Shown here piece after piece: positions 16,711 through 24,086 of a stretch of 64,000 nt of DNA. The stretch is taken from positions 13,916 through 77,915 of the forward strand of contig JANOYR010000062.1 of NCBI GenBank assembly GCA_031428975.1, given 5' to 3'. A program made the translations under genes and the position numbers. A model generated the notes under the pieces. That model was given only the letters and a program-made list of their open reading frames with translations, had not been told where the DNA came from and made no database searches. Source of the stretch: JAAFIP01 sp031428975. GTDB lineage: Bacteria > Pseudomonadota > Gammaproteobacteria > Burkholderiales > Burkholderiaceae_C. How positions within the stretch are numbered: position 1 is the stretch's first letter; each line of letters begins with the position of its first letter.

Positions 16711-17765
16711 TGCCGTATTTTGGCATCAGCCAACTGGAGGTATTTGCACAAGCGCTGCTGAGTGCCGCAGGCATGGAATCTAGCAAAGCCCAGACCGTAG
16801 CACGCCTCTTGGTGCGTACCGATGCAATGGGTCGGCGCACCCACGGCTTGGCCATGGTACCGCTGTATTTGGCCGACATCGTCAAAGGCAGTATGCAATG
16901 CACAGGTGAGCCGGTGGTCGTCAAAGATAACGGGTTCAATGCCGTCTGGGATGGCGGCTACTTGCCTGGTTTGTGGCTGGTGAACCAAGCCATTGAAACA
17001 GCTATCCCCCGCGCACAAGCGCATGGCATCGCCGTCATCGCCATACGCCGAAGCCACCATATTGGCTGCTTGGCGGCACTGGTTAAACAAGCGGCAGACC
17101 AAGGTTTGATCGCCATGATTGCCAACTCAGATCCTGCGGGGCAGCGCGTTGCCCCTTTTGGCGGTAAACAGGCGCTTCTCACACCTAACCCCATAGCTAT
17201 GGGTTACCCCACCACGGGTAACCCCGTGCTTGTGGACATTTGTGCATCGATCACTACCACCTCTATGACACGCCAAACCTATGCCGCAGGCAAGCAGTTT
17301 GCGCACCCTTGGTTACTCGATGCCCAAGGTGTGCCCACACGCGACCCCGCCGTGCTTGAGCACACGCAGCCGCGCGGCTCACTCCAGCTTATGGGCGGGC
17401 AGGAGTACGGCCACAAAGGCTTTGGCCTTTCGTTGATGATCGAGGCACTCTCACAAGGCCTGTCAGGTCACGGCCGCCTAGATGTACCCAAAGGCTGGGG
17501 CGGCAATGTGTTTGTGCAAGTGATTGATCCCGAGTTGTTTGCTGGCGGCGAGGTTTTTGCCCAACAAATGGGGCATTTATCTGACCTGTGCCGCAGCAAC
17601 CCAGCAATTGACCCGGAGCAACCTGTGCGTATGCCCGGCGACCAAGCGGCTGCGGGCCTTCGCAAAGCACTGCAAAATGGTATTGCGTTCGAAGCGCATG
17701 CATGGAATCCGCTGTGTGATTGGGCGAATAAGTTGAACGTTGCCGTTCCCTTGCCGCTGCAGTGA
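16710..17765 (+). CDS. Ldh/malate dehydrogenase-family (type 2) oxidoreductase
   Basis: NAD(P)-dependent oxidoreductase of the YlbC/DlgD/Ldh2 fold, 351 residues. Family motifs include TDAMGRRTHGLAMVPLYL (catalytic His), RRSHHIGCLAALV, LLTPNPIAMGYPT and QEYGHKGFGLSLMIEAL. Members reduce or oxidise 2-oxo or 2-hydroxy acids, including 2,3-diketogulonate, ureidoglycolate and sulfolactate. It starts at a GTG that overlaps the Bug stop (TAGTG), a coupled pair. In this module a sugar-acid 2-keto/2-hydroxy conversion is likely. Confidence 0.85.
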   Translation: MPYFGISQLEVFAQALLSAAGMESSKAQTVARLLVRTDAMGRRTHGLAMVPLYLADIVKGSMQCTGEPVVVKDNGFNAVWDGGYLPGLWLVNQAIETAIPRAQAHGIAVIAIRRSHHIGCLAALVKQAADQGLIAMIANSDPAGQRVAPFGGKQALLTPNPIAMGYPTTGNPVLVDICASITTTSMTRQTYAAGKQFAHPWLLDAQGVPTRDPAVLEHTQPRGSLQLMGGQEYGHKGFGLSLMIEALSQGLSGHGRLDVPKGWGGNVFVQVIDPELFAGGEVFAQQMGHLSDLCRSNPAIDPEQPVRMPGDQAAAGLRKALQNGIAFEAHAWNPLCDWANKLNVAVPLPLQ

Positions 17766-17836
17766 ACGCTACATGGGCATAGCGGCCAGCTGCTACAGCC
17801 CTGTGCGAGAATAAGACAAACCTAAAGGCTTTTCCC

Positions 17837-18574
17837 TTGCTTGCGCCCACAACCCACCCAGTCCATGGCAATCCGCCACATGCAGATCGCCTGCGCTTGT
17901 CAGACAATGTGTATGACCAACTGCTGGGTGACATCATTGCCGCAAAAATCAGCGTGGGGGAACGTTTACCCGCCGAAACCCTACTGGCGCAGCGATTTGC
18001 AGTCTCTCGTCCAGTCGTCCGCGAAGCACTTTTGCGGCTGCAAAACGACGGTGTGGTGGTCTCGCGCCAAGGCTCTGGCAGTTATGTGCAGCGCAGCCCC
18101 TCGCCACGCGCAGGCGAGCTTACCCGACAGGTGAGCTTGCATGAAGCATTGCAAAGCTTTGAAATACGCCTGAATTTAGAAGAGTTGTCCGCGCGCTTAG
18201 CCGCACGACATCGCACCGACGCACAGCTCAAAGATATCATCGACAAAGCGCAGCACTTTGCGGCAGTATTTGGTCAAAGCGGCGCTGCCATGGAAGCAGA
18301 TTATGCATTTCACCGCAGTATTGCCAGCGCCTCAGGGAATGTGCTTTTAGCGGAAACACTGGATCAGCTGTCTGACCGTTTCAAAAGCGGCATGCACATC
18401 ACACTGAGCCTGACACGCGCCGCATCGGCAAGTCGCCGAGAACGCGTGCTCGATGAACACGAGCGCATTGTGCGGGCTATACGCGTCAGCGATGCAGACA
18501 GCGCTGCTATTGCCATGCGCTACCATATCGACCAAGCACGCAACCGTTTACTTGACGGGCAATTAGACCGCTAG
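17837..18574 (+). CDS. GntR/FadR-family regulator with FCD domain (second, sugar-acid module)
   Basis: Regulator of 245 residues if it starts at TTG 17837, which has AAAGG 8 bases upstream; a GTG at 17909 would give 221. wHTH: VYDQLLGDIIAAKISVGERLPAETLLAQRFAVSRPVVREALLRLQ. FCD domain: FEIRLNLEELSARLAARHRTDAQ, DYAFHRSIASASGNVLL and DEHERIVRAIRVSDA. The palindrome TTGTCAGACAA at 17897-17907 lies just before the GTG. It is immediately upstream of a set of three phased palindromes that precede the lactonase gene, and is the best candidate to bind them. Confidence 0.88.
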   Translation: MLAPTTHPVHGNPPHADRLRLSDNVYDQLLGDIIAAKISVGERLPAETLLAQRFAVSRPVVREALLRLQNDGVVVSRQGSGSYVQRSPSPRAGELTRQVSLHEALQSFEIRLNLEELSARLAARHRTDAQLKDIIDKAQHFAAVFGQSGAAMEADYAFHRSIASASGNVLLAETLDQLSDRFKSGMHITLSLTRAASASRRERVLDEHERIVRAIRVSDADSAAIAMRYHIDQARNRLLDGQLDR

Positions 18575-18610
18575 GTGAGCGTATCGCAGGTGCTCGAATT
18601 TTTCGCCTTC

Positions 18611-18689
18611 AACTTGTCAAACAAATTTGACAAATTTTAGGAATTTGTTTTACAAATTATTGATTTATGCTAAACTTGTCAAACAAGTT
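18611..18689. promoter_or_regulatory. Three 17-bp palindromic operators at exact 31-bp spacing
   Basis: Sites are 18611-18627 (AACTTGTCAAACAAATT, one mismatch), 18642-18658 (AATTTGTTTTACAAATT, perfect) and 18673-18689 (AACTTGTCAAACAAGTT, perfect), each two 7-bp arms around 3 bp. Centres at 18619, 18650 and 18681 are 31 bp apart, about three helical turns, so bound dimers would face the same side. A further palindrome (AAATTTG A CAAATTT) overlaps the first interval. They lie between the GntR gene and the exported lactonase. Confidence 0.75.
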
Positions 18690-18726
18690 GAAATTTATCA
18701 ACTTGAAAAATCGAAAGAGACTTGAC

Positions 18727-19845
18727 ATGACACCCTCCCAGCCCTCCAGCTCTCGCCGCACCCTTTTACGCTCAGCCGCTGCCACTGGCTTTAGCGCTAT
18801 GGCTTACTCCGTAGGTGCGCAATCCTTTGATTTCAAACCCAATCAGCGCTACCCTGATCCATCGGTTTTCATCCTAGACCCGAGCTTTGCCAAATACCGC
18901 TTTTATAGCAGCACAGTGGAGCAACTTGGCTCTGGTATGCGCTGGGCCGAGGGTCCCGCGTATTTTCCTGGTGAAGCGGGTAAGGCCGGGTATTTGCTGT
19001 GCAGCGACATTCCCAACAACCGCTTGATGAAATTTGACGAGGGCACTAATAAGCTCACGGTCCACAAAGACAATGTCAACTATGCCAACGGCAATACCCG
19101 CGACCGCCAAGGTCGTCTGATCTCGTGCGAGCACTCGATCACCCGACGCGTGGTGCGCACCGAAAAAGACGGCAAAATGACGGTTCTGGCAGACAGCTTT
19201 GAAGGCAAACGCCTCAATGCGCCCAACGACATTGTGGTCAAATCGGACGAGAGTATCTGGTTTACCGACCCCTTGTTTGGCATCAATGGTGAATGGGAGG
19301 GCAGCCGCGCCAAGCCCGAGCAGGCCACCACTAATGTTTACCGAATTGACAAAGGCGGCAAAATCACCGCAGTGATTACCGACATTTTCAACCCCAATGG
19401 ACTGGCGTTCTCACCTGACGAGAAAAAGCTTTATGTCGTGGAATGGAAGGGGACGCCCAACCGCAGTATCTGGAGCTTTGATGTGGCAGCTGACGGTAGC
19501 TGCGCCAACAAAGTAAAACTGATTGATGCGGACGGTCCAGGCGCATTCGACGGTTTTCGCGTTGACCGCGATGGCAACCTGTGGTGCGGCTGGGGCTACA
19601 ACGGCTCATTTCAACCAACTGCCACCGATATTGGTGGTGGCATGAAAGCCCACCTGCAAAACGCAAAAACCGAAGACTACGATGGCGTGAAGGTCTTCAA
19701 TGCGACGGGTAAACCCATTGGCTTTATCCGCCTGCCAGAGCGCTGCTCCAATCTTGAGTTTGGTGGCTCCAAACGCAACCGCCTGTACATGACCAGTTCG
19801 CATTCGCTGTACGCCTTGTACGTCGAATCGCATGGCGCAGTGTAG
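18727..19845 (+). CDS. Exported SMP-30/gluconolactonase-family lactonase (Tat signal)
   Basis: Propeller lactonase of 372 residues. The start at 18727 gives SSRRTLLRSAAATGFSAMAYSVGAQ, a twin-arginine signal, so the enzyme should work in the periplasm. An earlier in-frame ATG at 18667 would begin inside the operator array. Propeller features: GMRWAEGPAYFP, NYANGNTRDRQGRLISCEH, RLNAPNDIVVKSDESIWFTDP, FNPNGLAFSPDEKKLYVVEW and DGFRVDRDGNLWCGWG. It differs from the cytosolic lactonase at 9035 and may open sugar lactones formed outside the cytoplasm. Its expression is probably controlled through the triple operator. Confidence 0.88.
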   Translation: MTPSQPSSSRRTLLRSAAATGFSAMAYSVGAQSFDFKPNQRYPDPSVFILDPSFAKYRFYSSTVEQLGSGMRWAEGPAYFPGEAGKAGYLLCSDIPNNRLMKFDEGTNKLTVHKDNVNYANGNTRDRQGRLISCEHSITRRVVRTEKDGKMTVLADSFEGKRLNAPNDIVVKSDESIWFTDPLFGINGEWEGSRAKPEQATTNVYRIDKGGKITAVITDIFNPNGLAFSPDEKKLYVVEWKGTPNRSIWSFDVAADGSCANKVKLIDADGPGAFDGFRVDRDGNLWCGWGYNGSFQPTATDIGGGMKAHLQNAKTEDYDGVKVFNATGKPIGFIRLPERCSNLEFGGSKRNRLYMTSSHSLYALYVESHGAV

Positions 19846-19857
19846 GACAAGGATCCC

Positions 19858-21330
19858 ATGGCCTATTTACAGTCTTATTTAGCCCGTACAGGTGAGGCAC
19901 TTGGTGCCCCGCTTTTAGCTAGCAGCGCCGACTTTGTCAAAGCAAGCGTGTTAGCAGCCGAATCGGCGTTTTCATGCTGGCAGAACAGCAGCGGACTAGT
20001 GCGCGCGGTTTTGCTGCGTGGCTTGGCCAGTGCGCTAGAGCAAGACCGAACTGGCCTAGTCGAATTGGCTGACCTAGAAACTGCGCTGGGCGCAACGCGG
20101 CTCAACGGAGAGCTCGACCGCACGGCGTTTCAACTGCGCAGATTTGCCGACTTGGCCGAGCATGGCGCTGCGTTTGATGTGCTGAGCGAGCCTGCTGTTG
20201 CAGGTGCGCCCCCTGTGGGTCACCCTGCCATGGTGCGCCTGTGGATGCCACTAGGGCCCGTGGCCATGTTTTCTGCCAGCAATTTCCCTTTTGCTTTCTC
20301 TGTGCTGGGCGGAGACACCGCTTCTGCTCTAGCCGCAGGTTGCAGTGTGGTGGTGAAGGCGCATTCTGCCCACCTGCTTTTATCGATCCGCGTCTTTGCA
20401 CTGGCACAAGAAGTACTACGCGTCCAAGAGCTGCCCGCTGGTCTGCTAGGCATGGTGCAAGGCAGTGGTGCAGATGTGGGAGTGCGGCTGCTGGCGCACC
20501 CTGCAATAGCTGCTGGGGCTTTCACTGGGTCTACGCGGGGTGGCGCCGCCCTGCAAGCCGTAGCCAATGCGCGGCCACGTCCTATTCCGTTTTATGGTGA
20601 GTTGGGGTCAATTAACCCTTTGGTCGCCTTGCCATCTATCTTGGCGGCCAAAGGGGCTGAGTTAGCCACTGTGCTGGCAGGCTCAATGTGCGCTGGATGC
20701 GGCCAATTTTGCACCAGCCCAGGCTTAATCGTGTTGATGCAAGACCCGGCCAGCGGTGCATTTGTGGAACACCTCAGCCGTGCTTTGGCCGCACAGGCTC
20801 CGCATGCCATGCTGACCGCTGGCATGCGCACCGCTTTTGATGCAGGCACTGCCCATATGCTAGAGCAAGGCGCTGTAGCACTGTTGCACGAGGCAGGAAG
20901 CCAAGAGGCGCCCAAGCCCTTTTTAGCGCAGGTGGGTGCACAGCAGTTCATAGCCCAACCTGCGCTGCGTGAGGAAGTATTTGGTCCGGCAGCCTTGGTC
21001 GTGTGGGCTAGCGGCCTCCAAGAGGTGCTAGAAGTACTCAACGCAGTAGGCGGTAGCCTCACGGTCACGCTATGGGGCGCTGACCAAGACACCGCCGACA
21101 CCCGGGCACTGGTGCGCGGTGCGATGTCGATTGCTGGACGCGTGCTATTTGCTGGCGTGCCTACTGGCGTAGCAGTCACTGCGGCTCAGCAGCACGGTGG
21201 CCCATGGCCAGCATCTACCCAGCCCATGACCACATCGGTGGGCAACGCTGCACTAGAGCGCTTTTTACGCCCAGTCGCCCTTCAAGATGCGCCCGATTGG
21301 CTATTGGCACGTAGCGGCCAGCCCTGCTAA
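19858..21330 (+). CDS. Aldehyde dehydrogenase, 2-ketoglutarate semialdehyde dehydrogenase type
   Basis: NAD(P)-dependent dehydrogenase of 490 residues. ALDH motifs: MFSASNFPFAFSVLGGDTASALAAGC, FTGSTRGG, YGELGSINPLV (general-base Glu) and CAGCGQFCTSPGLIV (catalytic Cys near residue 285). The overall pattern matches the KGSADH group that oxidises 2-oxoglutarate semialdehyde to 2-oxoglutarate. It follows the exported lactonase by 12 bp and would complete the pathway begun by the upstream dehydratases. Other semialdehyde substrates cannot be excluded. Confidence 0.85.
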   Translation: MAYLQSYLARTGEALGAPLLASSADFVKASVLAAESAFSCWQNSSGLVRAVLLRGLASALEQDRTGLVELADLETALGATRLNGELDRTAFQLRRFADLAEHGAAFDVLSEPAVAGAPPVGHPAMVRLWMPLGPVAMFSASNFPFAFSVLGGDTASALAAGCSVVVKAHSAHLLLSIRVFALAQEVLRVQELPAGLLGMVQGSGADVGVRLLAHPAIAAGAFTGSTRGGAALQAVANARPRPIPFYGELGSINPLVALPSILAAKGAELATVLAGSMCAGCGQFCTSPGLIVLMQDPASGAFVEHLSRALAAQAPHAMLTAGMRTAFDAGTAHMLEQGAVALLHEAGSQEAPKPFLAQVGAQQFIAQPALREEVFGPAALVVWASGLQEVLEVLNAVGGSLTVTLWGADQDTADTRALVRGAMSIAGRVLFAGVPTGVAVTAAQQHGGPWPASTQPMTTSVGNAALERFLRPVALQDAPDWLLARSGQPC

Positions 21331-21365
21331 GATTTAACAACACCGATCACTACTACAAGGAAACC

Positions 21366-22094
21366 ATGGCACTGAACCCGATTACCCGCGACAAGCTCAA
21401 AACCGTCAGCACCGCCACCCTGTGCACCGCACTGTTCAAGCGCGGGCTGCGCAACCAATTCATTCAAGACGTGCGGCCAGTGAACACCGACCTGACGGCC
21501 AAGCAACCCAATATGGTGGGCGAGGCTTTTACGCTGCGCTATATTCCCGCGCGTGAGGATTTGAACCCGATTGCCGTTTTTCAAGACCGCAGCCACCCCC
21601 AGCGCGTGGCCGTGGAGCAGTGCCCCCCGGGTGCGGTGATGGTGTTTGACAGCCGCAAAGACGCGCGTGCCGCCTCGGCGGGCTCTATATTGATCTCGCG
21701 CTTGATGGTGCGCGGCTGCGCGGGCGTGGTGACCGATGGTGGCTTTCGTGATTCGCCCGAAATAGCGGCCATGCCCTTCCCCGCCTACCATGCGCGGCCC
21801 TCTGCCCCCACCAACCTCACGCTGCACCAAGCGCTGGACATCAATGTACCCATTGGCTGTGGTGACGTAGCAGTGTGGCCCGGCGACGTGGTGGTGGGCG
21901 ACAAAGAAGGTGTATTCATTATTCCCGCGCACGTAGCCGACGAGATTGCCGCTGAGGCGGTGGAGATGACGGCATTTGAAGACTTTGTGCTTGAAAAAGT
22001 ATTAGAAGGGCGCGGCATTTTGGGGCTTTATCCCCCCACCGAGCAGCAATCCAAAGACGATTTTGCAGCTTGGCGCATAGCCAAAGGACGTTGA
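21366..22094 (+). CDS. RraA-family protein (HMG/CHA aldolase-like)
   Basis: Protein of 242 residues of the RraA/HMG aldolase fold. The metal and active-site region reads GCAGVVTDGGFRDSPEIAAM, with the Arg-Asp pair typical of 4-carboxy-4-hydroxy-2-oxoadipate aldolases and oxaloacetate decarboxylases. True RraA regulators are shorter, about 160 residues, so a metabolic aldolase or decarboxylase is more likely. An AAGGAAACC ribosome site precedes the ATG. It is last in the sugar-acid block. Confidence 0.8.
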   Translation: MALNPITRDKLKTVSTATLCTALFKRGLRNQFIQDVRPVNTDLTAKQPNMVGEAFTLRYIPAREDLNPIAVFQDRSHPQRVAVEQCPPGAVMVFDSRKDARAASAGSILISRLMVRGCAGVVTDGGFRDSPEIAAMPFPAYHARPSAPTNLTLHQALDINVPIGCGDVAVWPGDVVVGDKEGVFIIPAHVADEIAAEAVEMTAFEDFVLEKVLEGRGILGLYPPTEQQSKDDFAAWRIAKGR

Positions 22095-22157
22095 TGGCGG
22101 CAGCCGCCAAGTTCAATGCATGTTCCATCGAATTTTTTAACATTTAAGAGTATTTTT

Positions 22158-23180
22158 ATGAAAAAATTAGCCAATGTCACCGCCATACTGTCATATACTG
22201 CTATATTAAGCATAGCGCCTAGTATAGTTTTTGCGCAATCCGATTACCCTAGCAAAGCGGTCAAAATCATTGTGCCATTTCCAGCGGGCGGCACCAGCGA
22301 CGTGATGGCACGCATGGTGGCTGATGCGCTGACCAAGCAGCTCAAACAACCCTTTGTCGTTGAAAACGTAGGCGGCGCAGGAGGCACCATTGGCACCGAG
22401 CGCGGCGCTAAAGCCACGCCCGATGGCTACACCATCATCCAAACCGGTGTGGGCCAAAGTGCAGTAGCGCATGGGTTAGACCCCAACCTGAAATACAACT
22501 CAGTCACCGATTTTGTGCACCTGAGCCAAATCAATTCAGGGCCTAATGTCTTGGTGGTACACCCTGACCAACCATTTAAAACCCTCAAAGAACTGGTGGA
22601 CTACGGCAAAGCCAACCCCGGCAAGCTCAACTACGGCTATACCCATGCCGCCTCTGGCCACATGGCCATGGAGTTGCTCAAGCAAACCGTGAGCACCTGC
22701 GTGACGGGAGCCAAAGGCGTGAAAGATTGCAAAGGCCTATATATGGTGGGTATCCCTTATCGCGGCGGCGGCCCGATGATGACCGACATCTTGGGTGGCC
22801 AAATCCCCTTAATGTTCATCAACCAAGACACCGCCCTGCCCCATGTACGCGCTGGCAAACTGCGCCCTTTGGCGGTAACCAGCTTGCAGCGCAATGCCTT
22901 GTACCCCGATGTACCCACCATCAGCGAATCGGGCTACCCTGGGTTCTCTGCCGTGAGCTGGTCTGGATTGTCAGTGCCCAAGGGAACTCCTAAAGCCATA
23001 GCAGACAAGCTAGAAGCAGAAATCGCCACAGCCATGCAAAGCCCAGCCATTAAGCAGCGCATGGACTCCATCGGTTTTGTCATTGCACCCCAAGGTTCTG
23101 TGGCCTACAGCGCCTTTGTGAAGTCTGAGATGGAGCGCTGGACTCAGGTGATCAAGACGGCTGGGATTAAGGCGCAGTGA
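22158..23180 (+). CDS. Bug-family TTT receptor with repeat-derived signal peptide and a cysteine loop
   Basis: Periplasmic receptor, 340 residues. The ATG at 22158 gives a signal peptide of about 26 residues (MKKLANVTAILSYTAILSIA then PSIVFAQ). Its hydrophobic core is encoded by a copy of the 32-bp repeat. Mature motifs: KIIVPFPAGGTSDVMARMVAD, VVENVGGAGGTIGTERG and IPYRGGGPMM. An unusual insertion STCVTGAKGVKDCKG near residues 179-194 holds two Cys that could form a disulfide in the periplasm. Its last 46 bases recur at 37228-37273. Confidence 0.9.
   Translation: MKKLANVTAILSYTAILSIAPSIVFAQSDYPSKAVKIIVPFPAGGTSDVMARMVADALTKQLKQPFVVENVGGAGGTIGTERGAKATPDGYTIIQTGVGQSAVAHGLDPNLKYNSVTDFVHLSQINSGPNVLVVHPDQPFKTLKELVDYGKANPGKLNYGYTHAASGHMAMELLKQTVSTCVTGAKGVKDCKGLYMVGIPYRGGGPMMTDILGGQIPLMFINQDTALPHVRAGKLRPLAVTSLQRNALYPDVPTISESGYPGFSAVSWSGLSVPKGTPKAIADKLEAEIATAMQSPAIKQRMDSIGFVIAPQGSVAYSAFVKSEMERWTQVIKTAGIKAQ
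22173..22204 (+). repeat. 32-bp repeat copy C, inside a signal-peptide coding region
   Basis: 26 of 32 positions match copy A. In frame it encodes about eleven residues, NVTAILSYTAI, of the Bug signal peptide. It is one of the two most diverged copies, as expected if it is old and under coding selection. Confidence 0.7.
23133..23180 (+). repeat. Left copy of a direct repeat (Bug gene 3' end) flanking the aromatic block
   Basis: The last codons of the Bug gene (ERWTQVIKTAG onward). 44 of the first 46 bases recur at 37228-37273 in the same orientation, with a 28-base exact run. The 14.05 kb between the copies holds the aromatic catabolic genes. Confidence 0.85.
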
Positions 23181-23192
23181 AACCGCAAATGC

Positions 23193-23972
23193 TCAAACTT
23201 TTGACCAGACGCTGATACCGTCTAGCAGCAGCGCCAATCCTTCCTCAAACGCTGCGATTGCGCTTAACTGCGCGAAGGCGTCTGCAACATAGTGCACAGC
23301 AGGAAACAAATCGACTGGCGTTTCTAGTAGTTTTGTCCGAATAAAGGCTGCGTGGTCTGACGGTAGCTGGTGACGGGCTTGCGCAGCGCTGCTAGAAACC
23401 ACATGCTGCATTAGCAAGTGGTATGCCATGGCGACGCGTTCAGGCGATAGCCCTGTACTCTGCAAAAGCCGTGCCATTTGCTCAAATAGGGCAAGGCTGT
23501 AATTGATTTCCCCCTCGGCAACGATCTGGAAAAGGCGAAATCTGTTGTGCTCGACCAAATACGTTGCTACACCGCTGTAGCGCTGATTGAGTGCAAAAAT
23601 CGTGCGTGACATGGCTTCGATTTGCGTGCGCCAGTCGCCGTTGGGCACGCCTAGCTGCTCAGCCCTAGCCTTGGCAAATAAATTGACCACACCAGAGATC
23701 AAACTGTCGCGGTCTTTGATGTAGTAATAAATCAATGCAGGCGTGACCTTTAAGTCATTGGCAAGCACGCTAAATGAGAGATCGGCGAGTGAATAAACGC
23801 GCGTCAGGTCAAACGCATGCTCCAAAATCGAAAGCCTAGAAAGGCTCTGCTGGGCACTGCCCACACCTACTTGCATCAAGATGCGTCCGCTTGTGGGGCG
23901 CCCAGGGCGGCGCACGGAGGATGTGGGGCTTATACCAGCCTTGGGTTTTGCAGATTTCATTTGATTTATCAC
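23193..23972 (-). CDS. TetR-family transcription regulator
   Basis: Repressor-type regulator of 259 residues. The HTH is at about residues 45-95 (ILEHAFDLTRVYSLADLSFSVLANDLKVTPALIYYYIKDRDSL). A basic N-terminal extension of about 40 residues (SVRRPGRPTSGR) precedes it. It is divergent from the hydrolase - ligase operon with a 114-bp A/T-rich gap holding a 17-bp palindrome. An aryl-CoA or aromatic acid effector is plausible. It ends 12 bp from the Bug stop, convergent. Confidence 0.88.
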   Translation of the reverse strand: MINQMKSAKPKAGISPTSSVRRPGRPTSGRILMQVGVGSAQQSLSRLSILEHAFDLTRVYSLADLSFSVLANDLKVTPALIYYYIKDRDSLISGVVNLFAKARAEQLGVPNGDWRTQIEAMSRTIFALNQRYSGVATYLVEHNRFRLFQIVAEGEINYSLALFEQMARLLQSTGLSPERVAMAYHLLMQHVVSSSAAQARHQLPSDHAAFIRTKLLETPVDLFPAVHYVADAFAQLSAIAAFEEGLALLLDGISVWSKV

Positions 23973-24056
23973 AACAGTATTTTACAGTTACAGAAGACTT
24001 ATTAACTATCCATTAATTTGTAATTGACAATCTCAAGAAAGGATGGCAATATCGAT

Positions 24057-24073
24057 ATTAATTCTAAATTAAT
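24057..24073. promoter_or_regulatory. Palindrome ATTAATT-CTA-AATTAAT, candidate TetR operator
   Basis: A perfect 7-bp inverted repeat with a 3-bp spacer, 13 bp upstream of the hydrolase start. A/T-rich palindromes can arise by chance, but its position in the divergent gap fits autoregulation. A degenerate half of the 32-bp repeat (ATAGCATGCTATGAC, 24077-24091) overlaps the start codon. Confidence 0.4.
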
Positions 24074-24086
24074 TAAATAGCATGCT

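Noticed and set aside
18667..18726. Upstream ATG for the exported lactonase
   Set aside because: It lies within the operator array and would bury the Tat signal 20 residues inside.
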